From Polaribacter sp. NJDZ03 (GTDB lineage: Bacteria; Bacteroidota; Bacteroidia; Flavobacteriales; Flavobacteriaceae), in the NCBI RefSeq assembly GCF_019263805.1, contig NZ_CP079195.1, positions 2,777,001-2,841,000 on the forward strand: DNA of 64,000 nucleotides, read 5' to 3'. Position numbers and translations under genes: made by a program. The notes under the pieces were generated by a model that searched no databases, was not told the DNA's origin, and saw only the letters and a list, made by a program, of their open reading frames with translations. Of this stretch, positions 42,187 to 52,122 are shown piece after piece; within the stretch, counting starts at the first letter, position 1; each line of letters opens with the position of its first letter.

Positions 42187-45100
42187 ATGAATAACAACTA
42201 CCTAACTACTATTACCTGTGCTCTTTTATCAACTTTTTTTTTTATTGGTTGTCAGACAAAAGCAAAAGAAACCGAAATTGTTTTAAAGAATAACTTTAAT
42301 CAAATAAAGAAACAAAAAAAGAAAAAAGGTGTTCATAAAAAAGGAATAGAACAGATTGCAGATTATCAGAAACAGATAAGAAAAGGAATTGAAGAAGAAA
42401 ACTCCACTTATAAAAAAGGATATCTTGTAGAAGAATTTAACAAAGCTAAAAGTAAAAAATTAAAAAAAAGTGGTAAAAGTGCAATTAGCCCTGTTTTTAA
42501 AGAAAGAGGTCCTAATAATGTGCCTGGTCGTGCTAGAGGAATTGCTATAGATCCTAATGATACAAAAAGATGGTTTGTAGGTAGTGTTGGTGGAGGTGTT
42601 TGGCTTACAGAAGACTCCGGAGCAACTTGGGAAACATTAACAGATTTTAAGGTGCCTAATTTAGCAACTTCTACTGTTGTAATTAGTCAAATAAATTCTA
42701 ATATATTATATGCAGGTACCGGAGAACCTTTTGGTAATTTAGGTGCAATTGGTGGTTCTGGCGTATTCAAAACAATAAATGGTGGTGCTACTTGGCAACA
42801 TTTAACAGCTACAGCATCTTTAGGAGATGTTGGTAGAATGATTATTAATCCCCTAGACGACAATAATGTTCTTATAGGAACTACTTCTGGTATTTATAGA
42901 ACTATTGATGGTGGTGTAAACTGGACTAAAACTTATAATTCAACAGGCAGAGTTCAAGATTTAGATGCTTCTTCATCTGATTTTAATATTCAATTTGGTT
43001 CTGTAAATGGAGTAGGATTGGTAAAAAGTATTGATGGTGGTATTACATGGAGTGTTGCTTTAGATAAAGCAGCTGTTAATGTAAACCATAGCAGGTTTGA
43101 AACAGCTGTATCAGAAGTAAATACATCGGTTGTTGTTGTTTGTGCGTATTCTGGTTCTGATGGTACTGTTAGTACTAATACAGATTTATATATATCAAGA
43201 GATGCGGGGGCTACTTTTACAAATTTAACAGCTCCAATTGATGCTAGCGTAGATAGATTAGATTTGGTAAACGGACAAGGATGGTATGATAATATTGTTT
43301 TAACGCATCCTTTTGATGAGAATATTTTTTATGTTGGAGGTGTGGAGCTTTTTAAAGTTACTGTTAATAATGATGATACTTTTACAGCTTTAGAGATTGC
43401 TGCTACTGGTCAAAATGGTAACCTTACTCAAGTTAATACAGATGTTCATGTAGATCAGCATGGGCTTGCAGCTATAAAAGGAGTTGATAATGCTTTTCAA
43501 TTAATTTTAGCAAATGATGGTGGTATTTATTCTAGTAATTTGGCTTTAGACCCAGGTGTAAATGAAGGCGATTGGTCTAGTGCAGCCTTAGGAAAAAATA
43601 GTACACAATTTTACGGAGCAACAAAACAAAATGGAGAAGATAATTATTTAACAGGCGCACAAGATAATGGTTGTTGGATATCATTAGGAAATGATGCTAA
43701 TAAAGACAAAGAGTATTTAGAGGCATTTGGTGGCGACGGCTTTGAAGTTATTTGGCATTATGACAATCCTCAAGATTTTATTGTTTCTTCTCAGAACAAT
43801 AGAATTGGTAGATATGTTAATTTTGCGTTTGCAGGTCAAGAAAGTTTAGAAGGAGAAGAAATATTTTACACAAAATTAGCAAATGCTAATAACAACCCAA
43901 ATGCTGTTTTTTCTGTTTCTGGTAATGGGGTTTGGCGTTCAGCCGATTTTGCAGCAACTTGGAATTTAGTGCCAATTACTTCTAAATTTATAACAAGTAG
44001 TTCAAGTACCTCAAGTGCTTTAAATGTAAAAGTATCTATAGCAGACCCAAATATTGTTTGGGCTGGAGCATTAATGACAGAAAGTGGTAGTTATGTTTTA
44101 CATGTTTCTAAAGATAATGGACAAACTTTTACAGATGCAGGTGTTTATAACAATCCAAATGATAACCATAATCTATTTATTTCAGGTTTAGGAACTTCTT
44201 ATATTGAAAAAAATAGGGCTTATGCTCTTTTTTCTTCACAAGGTAGACCTAAGATTTTAAAAACAGAAGATTTAGGTGCTACTTGGTCTGATATTACAGG
44301 ATTTGAAGCTAGTATAGATACAGGTTTCCCCGATGTAGCAGTACACAGTATTTTAGAAATGCCTTTTAACAAAGATATTATTTGGGCAGGTACAGATATT
44401 GGTCTTTTTCAAACAGAAGATGGAGGTACAAGTTGGAGTATGATTACAGATTTACCTTCTGTAGCTGTTTATGACTTAAAAGTAGTAAACGATCAAGTTG
44501 TAATTGCAACTTATGGTAGAGGTGTATGGTCTGCAACGATACCAGAATTAAGTACATATACACTTCCAGGATATTTAAAGTTTCCAAATGCTACTGCACA
44601 ACAAAAAGAAATTGAAAGTTTAAAAACAACCGTAAGTTATAACGTACCTTCAGATGATGTAAGTAGAGTTAAAATATTTATAGACGGATTAGAGCAAACA
44701 GAGATTGTACAAGATTTTAGTACAGAAGTAACTTATTCTTATGAAACAATAGATGTGGCAGAAGGGTATCATCAACTAGGTATTCAGGTTTTTGATGATG
44801 TTAATAATCTAGAAACACCAATAAATAACCAAGAGTTTTTAGTAATTGATTATAAGGATGCAGGTACTTCAATTGAAATTTCAGAATTTCAGGATACAGA
44901 TGTCTTTACTTATAAATCTAATTTTGTTATAGATAACTTAGACGGCAATGTAGCTAGTGTTGTCTTAAATAATTCGGAACATCCTTATAATAATAATAAA
45001 ACATATTCGGTAACATTAAAACAACCATTAACAATATCAGAAGACAATAAGGTTTTTACGTATGAAGACTTTGCGCTTGTAGAGCCTTATACAGATGATT

Positions 45101-45669
45101 TAACCGATTTGACTCAGTTTTATGATTTCGTTTTAATTGAAGCTTCTACCGATTTAATTACATGGAAAACATTAGATAAGTATGATGCAAGAAGGTTTCC
45201 AGAATGGTTAACAGAATATAATAAAGGAGACAATGCAATTGGTAATGATGCTTTATTTAAAGAACAAAATATAACGTTAACAGATAAAGGTTTTGCTATT
45301 GGAGAAACAATTGTTTTTAAATTAAGTTTAGTTTCAGATCCAGGAGCATCTTCTTATGGTTGGGCTATTAAATCTATAAATAAGAATACAGCAACTGCTT
45401 CTGTAGAAGATGTTTTAGCAGGTACACAGGTATTTGCAATTTATCCTACTGTTTCTAAAGGAGACTTTACTTTACAAGCAAAAAGTACCTTAGGGAAAAC
45501 TAAAATGACTGTTTTTAGTCTTACAGGAAAACAAGTTTTTGCTAAAGAAGTAGATTTTACATCAAATGGAAAACAAGCGGTTTCTGTGAGTTTAAATGCT
45601 GGAGTTTATATTGTAAACATTATTGATGAAAACAATAAAAAATCTTCTAGTAAAATAATTATTGAATAA
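42187..45669 (+). CDS. Asp-box (BNR/VPS10-like) repeat lipoprotein with T9SS type A sorting domain
   Basis: 1160 residues. The N-terminus has a lipobox at Cys22 (STFFFIGC) followed by a lysine-rich stretch. Residues about 95-800 are a beta-propeller with at least nine Asp-box motifs (TEDSGATW, TINGGATW, TIDGGVNW, SIDGGITW, SKDNGQTF, TEDLGATW, TEDGGTSW), as in sortilin/VPS10 and sialidase-type proteins. Immunoglobulin-like segments follow, and the last 80 residues are a T9SS type A tail (AIYPTVSKGDFTLQ, VFSLTGKQVF, LNAGVYIVNI). A lipobox plus a T9SS tail is unusual. It is likely exported through SprA. Substrate unknown; no catalytic site is evident. Confidence 0.85.
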   Translation: MNNNYLTTITCALLSTFFFIGCQTKAKETEIVLKNNFNQIKKQKKKKGVHKKGIEQIADYQKQIRKGIEEENSTYKKGYLVEEFNKAKSKKLKKSGKSAISPVFKERGPNNVPGRARGIAIDPNDTKRWFVGSVGGGVWLTEDSGATWETLTDFKVPNLATSTVVISQINSNILYAGTGEPFGNLGAIGGSGVFKTINGGATWQHLTATASLGDVGRMIINPLDDNNVLIGTTSGIYRTIDGGVNWTKTYNSTGRVQDLDASSSDFNIQFGSVNGVGLVKSIDGGITWSVALDKAAVNVNHSRFETAVSEVNTSVVVVCAYSGSDGTVSTNTDLYISRDAGATFTNLTAPIDASVDRLDLVNGQGWYDNIVLTHPFDENIFYVGGVELFKVTVNNDDTFTALEIAATGQNGNLTQVNTDVHVDQHGLAAIKGVDNAFQLILANDGGIYSSNLALDPGVNEGDWSSAALGKNSTQFYGATKQNGEDNYLTGAQDNGCWISLGNDANKDKEYLEAFGGDGFEVIWHYDNPQDFIVSSQNNRIGRYVNFAFAGQESLEGEEIFYTKLANANNNPNAVFSVSGNGVWRSADFAATWNLVPITSKFITSSSSTSSALNVKVSIADPNIVWAGALMTESGSYVLHVSKDNGQTFTDAGVYNNPNDNHNLFISGLGTSYIEKNRAYALFSSQGRPKILKTEDLGATWSDITGFEASIDTGFPDVAVHSILEMPFNKDIIWAGTDIGLFQTEDGGTSWSMITDLPSVAVYDLKVVNDQVVIATYGRGVWSATIPELSTYTLPGYLKFPNATAQQKEIESLKTTVSYNVPSDDVSRVKIFIDGLEQTEIVQDFSTEVTYSYETIDVAEGYHQLGIQVFDDVNNLETPINNQEFLVIDYKDAGTSIEISEFQDTDVFTYKSNFVIDNLDGNVASVVLNNSEHPYNNNKTYSVTLKQPLTISEDNKVFTYEDFALVEPYTDDLTDLTQFYDFVLIEASTDLITWKTLDKYDARRFPEWLTEYNKGDNAIGNDALFKEQNITLTDKGFAIGETIVFKLSLVSDPGASSYGWAIKSINKNTATASVEDVLAGTQVFAIYPTVSKGDFTLQAKSTLGKTKMTVFSLTGKQVFAKEVDFTSNGKQAVSVSLNAGVYIVNIIDENNKKSSSKIIIE

Positions 45670-45692
45670 TTAAAATTCAATTATACAAACAT

Positions 45693-45720
45693 AAAAAAGA
45701 CGCCATTTGGCGTCTTTTTT
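45693..45720. terminator. Shared bidirectional terminator of the Asp-box gene and dxs
   Basis: AAAAAAGACGCCA/TGGCGTCTTTTTT with a two-base loop lies between two converging genes and carries A and T tracts for both directions. Confidence 0.9.
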
Positions 45721-47489
45721 TATATAAATGTATTAAATATGTTTGCTAAACTATCTGCGTCTAAACCAAGTGCGTGTTGGAGCTTTAAAATATTTCCATG
45801 TTCAATAAAATGATCGGGTATTCCTAACGTTTTTATTTTATGTTGATAATTATTTTGTGAAGCAAATTCTAAAATAGCAGTTCCAAAACCACCTTTTATG
45901 GTTCCGTCTTCTATTGTTATAATGGTTTTTGCTGTTTTAAAAATAGCATGTAATAAGTTTTCATCCAAAGGTTTTACAAAACGCATGTCGTAATGAGAAA
46001 AATTATCTATATTTTCTACGAATTCTAATGCCTCAGCAACATTTTTAGCAATGGTTCCAATGGATAAAATAGCGGTTTTAGTTCCCTTTTGTAAACAAAC
46101 CCCTTTTCCTATTGCTATTTTTTCAAAAGGTTTTTTCCAGTCTATAATAGTCCCAGTTCCTCTAGGATATCGAATGGCTATTGGGTTCTTTAAACCTAAT
46201 TGAGCAGTGTATAAAATATTACGCAATTCAATTTCGTTTCTTGGTGCAAAAACAATTAAATTCGGAATTAAACGTAAATATGCTAAATCGAAAACACCAT
46301 GATGCGTTGCGCCATCTTCACCAACCAAACCAGCTCTGTCTAAACAGAAAATAACAGGCAAATTTTGCAAAGCAACATCATGAATAACTTGATCAAAAGC
46401 ACGTTGTAAAAAAGTAGAATAGATATTACAAAAAGGCATTAAACCTTGCGTTGCCATACCTGCAGCTAAAGTTACTGCATGTTGTTCTGCAATACCAACA
46501 TCAAAAGTTCTTTTTGGATGCTTTTCTAACATCAATTTTAAAGAACTTCCTGTTAACATTGCTGGTGTAATACCTACAATTTTATCATTTTTATCAGCTA
46601 ACTCTACAATTGTTTGTCCAAAAACATCTTGGTATTTTGTATATAAACTCTTTGCTATTTTTAATCTTTCCCCAGAAATTTTATCAAATTTACCAGGTGC
46701 GTGATAGGTTACTTGGTCTTCTTCAGCTTGCTGTAAACCTTTTCCTTTTGTAGTAATTACATGTAAAAATTTTGGGCCTTTTACGGTTTTTAATCGTTCT
46801 AGTTCTGATAAAACTTTCGGTAAATCATGTCCGTCTATAGGACCCGAATAATCAAAATTTAAAGCTTTTATAATATTATTTTGAGCCGCAAGCCTTTTAT
46901 CTGTTTTAACCTTTGTTAAATACTCTTTTAAAGCACCAACAGAAGGATCAATTCCAATCGCATTGTCATTTAAAATAATTAATAAATTTGCCTTAGAAAC
47001 TCCTGCGTGGTTTAAGGCTTCAAAAGCCATTCCGCTTGCAATAGAAGCATCGCCAATAACGGCAATATGATGTTTTTCTGTAGCTCCTTTAATATTAGAT
47101 GCAATTGCCATACCTAAAGCTGCGGAAATAGAGGTAGAAGAATGACCGACACCAAAAGCATCAAAATTACTCTCTTTTCTTGACGGAAAACCAGCAATTC
47201 CTCCCAACTGTCTGTTGGTATGAAAAACGTCTTTTCTTCCTGTTAAAATTTTATGTCCGTATGCTTGATGGCCAACATCCCAAACTAATAAATCATTTGG
47301 GGTGTCAAATAGATAATGCAAAGCGATCGTTAATTCTACAACGCCTAAACTTGCACCTAAATGACCTTCTTTTGTAGATACAATATCAATAATAAAATCT
47401 CTCAATTCTTTTGCAAGTTGAGGTAGTTGATCTTGATTTAGTTTCCGTAAATCTTCTGGATTTGATATATTGTCTAACAAGTTCTTCAT
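45720..47489 (-). CDS. dxs: 1-deoxy-D-xylulose-5-phosphate synthase
   Basis: 589 residues. It condenses pyruvate and glyceraldehyde-3-phosphate with thiamine diphosphate, the first step of the MEP isoprenoid pathway. The GDG-type thiamine site is in VIGDASIASGMAFEALNHAG and continues NLLIILNDNAIGI; the transketolase Pyr domain has FDVGIAEQHAVTLAAGMA and the later GEDGATHHG. It is about 30 residues shorter than the typical form. The start is 7 bases from a -7 box at 47497-47504. A geranylgeranyl-reductase-like gene lies 0.7 kb away. Confidence 0.95.
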   Translation of the reverse strand: MKNLLDNISNPEDLRKLNQDQLPQLAKELRDFIIDIVSTKEGHLGASLGVVELTIALHYLFDTPNDLLVWDVGHQAYGHKILTGRKDVFHTNRQLGGIAGFPSRKESNFDAFGVGHSSTSISAALGMAIASNIKGATEKHHIAVIGDASIASGMAFEALNHAGVSKANLLIILNDNAIGIDPSVGALKEYLTKVKTDKRLAAQNNIIKALNFDYSGPIDGHDLPKVLSELERLKTVKGPKFLHVITTKGKGLQQAEEDQVTYHAPGKFDKISGERLKIAKSLYTKYQDVFGQTIVELADKNDKIVGITPAMLTGSSLKLMLEKHPKRTFDVGIAEQHAVTLAAGMATQGLMPFCNIYSTFLQRAFDQVIHDVALQNLPVIFCLDRAGLVGEDGATHHGVFDLAYLRLIPNLIVFAPRNEIELRNILYTAQLGLKNPIAIRYPRGTGTIIDWKKPFEKIAIGKGVCLQKGTKTAILSIGTIAKNVAEALEFVENIDNFSHYDMRFVKPLDENLLHAIFKTAKTIITIEDGTIKGGFGTAILEFASQNNYQHKIKTLGIPDHFIEHGNILKLQHALGLDADSLANIFNTFI

Positions 47490-47496
47490 CTAAAGG

Positions 47497-47504
47497 CAAA
47501 AATA
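47497..47504 (-). promoter_or_regulatory. -7 box TATTTTTG abutting dxs
   Basis: Plus-strand CAAAAATA reads TATTTTTG leftward and ends 7 bases before the dxs ATG at 47489, another near-leaderless geometry. Confidence 0.5.
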
Positions 47505-47549
47505 CAATTTAACTTTTTGTAATATTGATTTGTAAAAAGAATAGTTATT

Positions 47550-47708
47550 ATGAATAATAAAAACATAGCAATATTAGTAGCAAGTTGTATTCTTATTATT
47601 TTAAATATAGTAACCAGTAATAAATATAATTTGGGTTTTTGGTTTCGAATAATAGCAATTGTTTTTGTAATGTTGGCAATTGTTAAAGGATCTAAAATAA
47701 AAAAGTAA
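47550..47708 (+). CDS. Small two-helix membrane protein, 52 residues
   Basis: The frame begins MNNKNIAILVASCILIILNI, has a polar turn TSNKYNLGFWF, a second hydrophobic segment and a basic end KGSKIKK. Two hydrophobic helices with basic ends and its place directly upstream of tadA (15 bases) on the same strand support a real gene. I know no function. Confidence 0.5.
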   Translation: MNNKNIAILVASCILIILNIVTSNKYNLGFWFRIIAIVFVMLAIVKGSKIKK

Positions 47709-47723
47709 TTTAATTTTAAACGT

Positions 47724-48173
47724 ATGATACAACCTTTTGACGACACCTATTTTATGAAAAAAGCCTTACAAGAAGCAGAATCTGCTTTTGATAAAGGCGA
47801 AGTACCTGTAGGAGCCATTATTGTTTTTAAAGATCAAATTATTGCAAGAGCGCATAATTTAACGGAGACATTAAACGATGTAACGGCTCATGCAGAAATG
47901 CAGGCATTTACAGCCGCTGCAGATTTTTTAGGAGGTAAGTATTTAAAAGATTGTGTATTATATGTAACGCTAGAGCCTTGCCAAATGTGTGCAGGTGCGA
48001 GTTATTGGGCGCAAATTGGTAAAATTGTTTATGGAGCAACAGAGCCAGATAGAGGTTTTGTAAATTTAAAAACCACACTACATCCAAAGACAAAAGTTGT
48101 GAGCGGAATTTTAGAGAACGAATGTTCTTTGCTTTTAAAACGTTTTTTTGCTGAAAAGCGAAATCTAAATTAA
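47724..48173 (+). CDS. tadA: tRNA-specific adenosine deaminase-like nucleoside deaminase
   Basis: 149 residues of the CDA fold. The zinc and catalytic motifs are HAEMQAFTAA and PCQMCAGA; AFDKGEVPVGAIIVF at the start is typical. TadA makes inosine at position 34 of tRNA-Arg; a guanine-deaminase-like relative cannot be excluded from sequence alone. The flavoprotein gene begins 2 bases after its stop. Confidence 0.88.
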   Translation: MIQPFDDTYFMKKALQEAESAFDKGEVPVGAIIVFKDQIIARAHNLTETLNDVTAHAEMQAFTAAADFLGGKYLKDCVLYVTLEPCQMCAGASYWAQIGKIVYGATEPDRGFVNLKTTLHPKTKVVSGILENECSLLLKRFFAEKRNLN

Positions 48174-48175
48174 TT

Positions 48176-49402
48176 ATGATGATAGAAAAGAAATACGATG
48201 TTGTAATTATTGGCGGAGGACCTGCTGGAGGACAAACAGCTAGAAATTTATCTAAAAAAGGATATAAAACACTTTTGGTAGAGCGTTATAAAAGTTTTTA
48301 TGATAATAATTTTTCTAGTGGAGGAATGACCTTAGAGCCTATGAAAGAATTTAATTTACCAGATAAGGTAGTTGGGGCTTATTGGAAAGACATTACCATA
48401 AAATGTACAGAAAAAGAATATGACTGGTTTGGTGAAAAGCCAAAAGGGGTTGTATTAGACTTTGGTAAGTTGCGAGAGTTTTTAGCAGAAGAATCTGTTG
48501 CTAATGGGGGTGAGGTTTTATTAGGTCATAAATATGTAGAAAAAAGAGTTGTAAATACAGAAGTAGAAGTAGATCTTCTAGAAGCTGAGACCTCTAAAAT
48601 AAAAACGGTAAAAACGAAACTTTTAATAGATGCAACAGGACCATTACGAAAAGTAATGTATGATTCTAAAGAAGAACAACCTAAAATGAATTTGGGTAGT
48701 GGAACAGAATATTTAATAGAAGTAGATCAGAAAACGTACAATAAATATAAAGAGAAGTTAGTTTTTTTCTTAGGACATAAGTGGGCTTTGAAGGGGTATT
48801 CTTGGGTTTTTCCTATGGAAAATAGAATTTTAAAAGTTGGTTCGGGTAGAACTCATTTAAAATCTAAAGATCAAGAAAACACAGATAAATCAACCAAAAA
48901 AATTACAGAAAAAATTATTAAAGAGTATATTAAACCAGAAAGTTACACATTATTAGACATTCATGGTGGTATTTTAAGGTACTGTGAAGGCTTAAATGAT
49001 ACTTATTATAAAAACAATGTAATTGCTATTGGTGATGCAATTTCTGCAATAAACCCAAGAGGAGGAGAAGGTATAAGGTATGCAATGCAAAGTGCTAATT
49101 TAGCATGTGATTATATAGATATTTATCTTAAAACAGGAAAAGAAAATTTTAAAGAGTACGAGAAGGAGTGGAAAAAGAAAAAGCTTTTAAAATGGCGATT
49201 AAGTGAAGTTTCCGCTAGAAGAATGTACAATAGATATTCTGATTTACAAATAGAGAACAGGTTACAGTTTTTACATAAACACTTTTCTATAGATGTTCTT
49301 ATAGATAGTTTATTTAACTTTAATTATAATAAAATGTTCTCAAGATTTTTTAGTTATTTATGGATGAAATTAAAATATAAATTTAATAATAAGGAGTTTT
49401 AA
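48176..49402 (+). CDS. FAD-dependent oxidoreductase, geranylgeranyl reductase-like
   Basis: 408 residues. The Rossmann FAD motif VVIIGGGPAGGQTARNLSKK is at the N-terminus, a second FAD segment is VIAIGDAISAINPRGGEGIR. This is the GGR/CrtI-like family that hydrogenates isoprenoid chains. Proximity to dxs hints at an isoprenoid or quinone/carotenoid substrate, but that is inference. The C-terminal 60 residues are basic and may touch the membrane. It starts 2 bases after tadA; ATG 48176 or 48179 could be used. Confidence 0.82.
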   Translation: MMIEKKYDVVIIGGGPAGGQTARNLSKKGYKTLLVERYKSFYDNNFSSGGMTLEPMKEFNLPDKVVGAYWKDITIKCTEKEYDWFGEKPKGVVLDFGKLREFLAEESVANGGEVLLGHKYVEKRVVNTEVEVDLLEAETSKIKTVKTKLLIDATGPLRKVMYDSKEEQPKMNLGSGTEYLIEVDQKTYNKYKEKLVFFLGHKWALKGYSWVFPMENRILKVGSGRTHLKSKDQENTDKSTKKITEKIIKEYIKPESYTLLDIHGGILRYCEGLNDTYYKNNVIAIGDAISAINPRGGEGIRYAMQSANLACDYIDIYLKTGKENFKEYEKEWKKKKLLKWRLSEVSARRMYNRYSDLQIENRLQFLHKHFSIDVLIDSLFNFNYNKMFSRFFSYLWMKLKYKFNNKEF

Positions 49403-49516
49403 CTTAGATTTTATATTTTTTTCAGTGTTAAATTTTTTATAAATAAATCTTAAAAATTTGTGAGATAGTTTGATTTAGAGAAACTTTACGTTAACTAATT
49501 CAAATTATTTTACTTC

Positions 49517-52015
49517 ATGAAAAAATTTTTACTTTTATTCTTGCCATTTATTGTTGTTTCAACAATTTCTGCACAAGAAACTCCAACCCCCAATTACAGA
49601 GCTGCTGCTAAGTATTCGCCAACAAATTTGGCGAAAATGGTACACTCAACAAGTGTAAGTCCTCATTGGTTAAAAAAAGGAAACCGTTTTTGGTATGCTT
49701 ATAAAACATCTGAAGGAGCTAATTATTATTTAGTGGATGCAGATAAAAAATCTAAAAAAACACTTTTTGATAATGTAAAGATGGCAAAGTGGTTAACAGA
49801 AATCACTAAAGATCCTTATGATGCAAAACACTTACCTCGTTTCGATTTTAAATTTAACGAAGCAGAAGATGCTATTCGTTTTAGAGTAACATCAACAGAA
49901 GAAGTTAAAGTTATTGATGATAAAAAGGAAGTAGAAAAAGACTCTGTATCATCAAAAAATGAAAAAAGTAAGAAGCCTAAAATGGAGAAAAAAGTCTACC
50001 ATTTAGAATATAAATTAGGTGGAAATGAAGTAACAATTATTGATACGATTAAGAAAGAAAAAGAAGATTGGAAAAAATGGGCAAATATTGCGCCAGACAG
50101 TTCTATTGTACTGTATTCTAAAAAGTACAACTTGTATTGGATGGATAAAGTAAACTTTAAAAAGTTTATTAAAGACGAAAAAGATAGTACAGTTGTAGAA
50201 AACCAATGGACAAAAGATGGTGAAGAAAACTATGCGTATGGGCGTGGTTCTAGAGGAGATAATGTAGATAAAGAAAAAAATAAAGACAAAAGAAACGGTG
50301 TTGGAGGAATCTGGTCTCACGATTCTAAAAAGTTTGTTTTTCAAAAATCTGATTCTAGACATATTAAAGATTTATGGGTAATTAATTCTACAGGTAAAAA
50401 AAGACCAACGTTAGAAACCTATAAATATCACATGCCAGGTGAACAAGAATATTATAAATCTGAATTATTAATTTTTGATATTCCTACAAAAACGCATGTA
50501 AAAGTGCCTTTAGATACTATTAAACAACAAAGTGTTTCTGTTTTTAGAGCACCAAGAAAACAATCTAATAGAGATGATGATTTTAAACCTTCTTTGCTTT
50601 TATCAAAAAAAGGGAAAATATATTTTAGTGTAATTTCTAGAGATCGTAAAAAGTACGATATTAATGTTGCTGATATTAATACCGGTGAATATAAAACCTT
50701 AATTGAAGAACGTTTTAACACCTATATAGAAGCACGTCCGTTAATTTTATTGAATGATGAAAAGGAAATGTTGCATTGGGCAGAACGTGATGGTTGGGCA
50801 CATTTTTATTTATATGATACGAATGGAAATTTAAAAAACCAAGTTACAGAAGGCGATTATCATGTGGCTAATTTTGAAGGTTTAGACGAAAAAAACCGCA
50901 CCTTATATTTTTCTGCAAACGGAGTTAATAAAAAGCAAGATCCTTACTATGCACATTCTTATAAAATTAATTTGAATGGAACAGGAATGAAAACTTTAAA
51001 CCCTGGAGATTTTACAGCAACTTCTTCTATGGCAGATTCTAATCAATATTTTGTAACGAATTTCTCTAGAGTAAATACCGTACCAAAATCGGAACTTAGA
51101 AATGCGAACGGACGTAAAGTAATGGATTTAGAAACGGCTGATTTGTCCCAACTATTTGCATCTGGTTACAAGTTTCCAGAAACCTTTAAAGTAAAAGCAG
51201 ATGATGGAATTACCGATATTTACGGAGTAATGTATAAGCCTTTTGATATGGATTCTACAAAGGTTTATCCTTTATTAGAATACGTTTATCCTGGTCCGCA
51301 AACGGAAGCGGTAAATAAATCTTTTTCTTTTAGAATGGATCGTGTAGATAGAATGGCGCAAGTTGGTTTTGTGGTAATTACCTTAGGAAACAGAGGAGGA
51401 CATCCAGATAGATCTAAATGGTATCATAATTATGGTTACGGTAATTTACGTGATTATGGTTTGGCAGATAAAAAGTATGTAGCACAACAATTGGCAAACA
51501 AACATAGTTTTATCGATATAGAAAAAGTAGGAATTTACGGTCATTCTGGTGGTGGATTTATGTCTACAGCAGCCATGTTGGTGTATCCAGATTTCTTTAA
51601 AGCTGCAGTTTCATCTGCAGGAAATCATGACAATAATGTGTATAATTCTTGGTGGAGTGAAACGCATCATGGTGTAAAAGAAGAAATTGATGAGAAAGGA
51701 AAAAGTTCTTATAAATATAAGATTGATACAAATCCGTCTTTGGCAAAAAACTTAAAAGGACATTTAATGTTGATTCATGGAGATATGGATAACAACGTAA
51801 ATCCTGCAGGAACTATTAGAATGGCAAATGAATTAATTAAAGCACACAAACGTTTTAAATATATGATTATGCCAGGACAAAGACATGGTTTTGGTAGTAT
51901 GACAGAATATTCTTTCTGGCTAAGAGCAGATCATTTTAGCAAATATTTATTAGGCAAAGAAGCTACCGATGTAGATTTTATGTATATGAATTTAGACAAA
52001 CCGATGAATAAGTAA
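49517..52015 (+). CDS. S9 family peptidase, dipeptidyl-peptidase IV-like
   Basis: 832 residues with signal peptide (MKKFLLLFLPFIVVSTISAQ). Residues 30-580 are the DPP-IV beta-propeller region, with a charged insertion near 150-170; the last 240 are the alpha/beta hydrolase. The triad is visible: S677 in YGHSGGG, D758 in HGDMDNNV, H790 in GQRHGF. It would remove dipeptides from peptides in the periplasm. It is monocistronic, with a terminator at 52053-52086. Confidence 0.92.
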   Translation: MKKFLLLFLPFIVVSTISAQETPTPNYRAAAKYSPTNLAKMVHSTSVSPHWLKKGNRFWYAYKTSEGANYYLVDADKKSKKTLFDNVKMAKWLTEITKDPYDAKHLPRFDFKFNEAEDAIRFRVTSTEEVKVIDDKKEVEKDSVSSKNEKSKKPKMEKKVYHLEYKLGGNEVTIIDTIKKEKEDWKKWANIAPDSSIVLYSKKYNLYWMDKVNFKKFIKDEKDSTVVENQWTKDGEENYAYGRGSRGDNVDKEKNKDKRNGVGGIWSHDSKKFVFQKSDSRHIKDLWVINSTGKKRPTLETYKYHMPGEQEYYKSELLIFDIPTKTHVKVPLDTIKQQSVSVFRAPRKQSNRDDDFKPSLLLSKKGKIYFSVISRDRKKYDINVADINTGEYKTLIEERFNTYIEARPLILLNDEKEMLHWAERDGWAHFYLYDTNGNLKNQVTEGDYHVANFEGLDEKNRTLYFSANGVNKKQDPYYAHSYKINLNGTGMKTLNPGDFTATSSMADSNQYFVTNFSRVNTVPKSELRNANGRKVMDLETADLSQLFASGYKFPETFKVKADDGITDIYGVMYKPFDMDSTKVYPLLEYVYPGPQTEAVNKSFSFRMDRVDRMAQVGFVVITLGNRGGHPDRSKWYHNYGYGNLRDYGLADKKYVAQQLANKHSFIDIEKVGIYGHSGGGFMSTAAMLVYPDFFKAAVSSAGNHDNNVYNSWWSETHHGVKEEIDEKGKSSYKYKIDTNPSLAKNLKGHLMLIHGDMDNNVNPAGTIRMANELIKAHKRFKYMIMPGQRHGFGSMTEYSFWLRADHFSKYLLGKEATDVDFMYMNLDKPMNK

Positions 52016-52052
52016 TATTTGTTAGTTTGAGCGTAATTGAGAACTAAAAAGT

Positions 52053-52086
52053 AAAAACTCCGAATGAAAATTCGGAGTTTTTTTAT
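52053..52086. terminator. Bidirectional terminator between the S9 peptidase and the polysaccharide locus
   Basis: AAAAACTCCGAA/TTCGGAGTTTTT with a 6-base loop, flanked by A and T tracts. It ends both the peptidase gene and the leftward polysaccharide operon. Confidence 0.88.
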
Positions 52087-52122
52087 GCTTTAGAGTATCT
52101 AAAATTATTTGTTAGCTATAAT

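Noticed and set aside
47486..47746. 86-codon minus-strand frame
   Set aside because: It overlaps the tadA start and the small plus-strand membrane protein; the latter has the better context.
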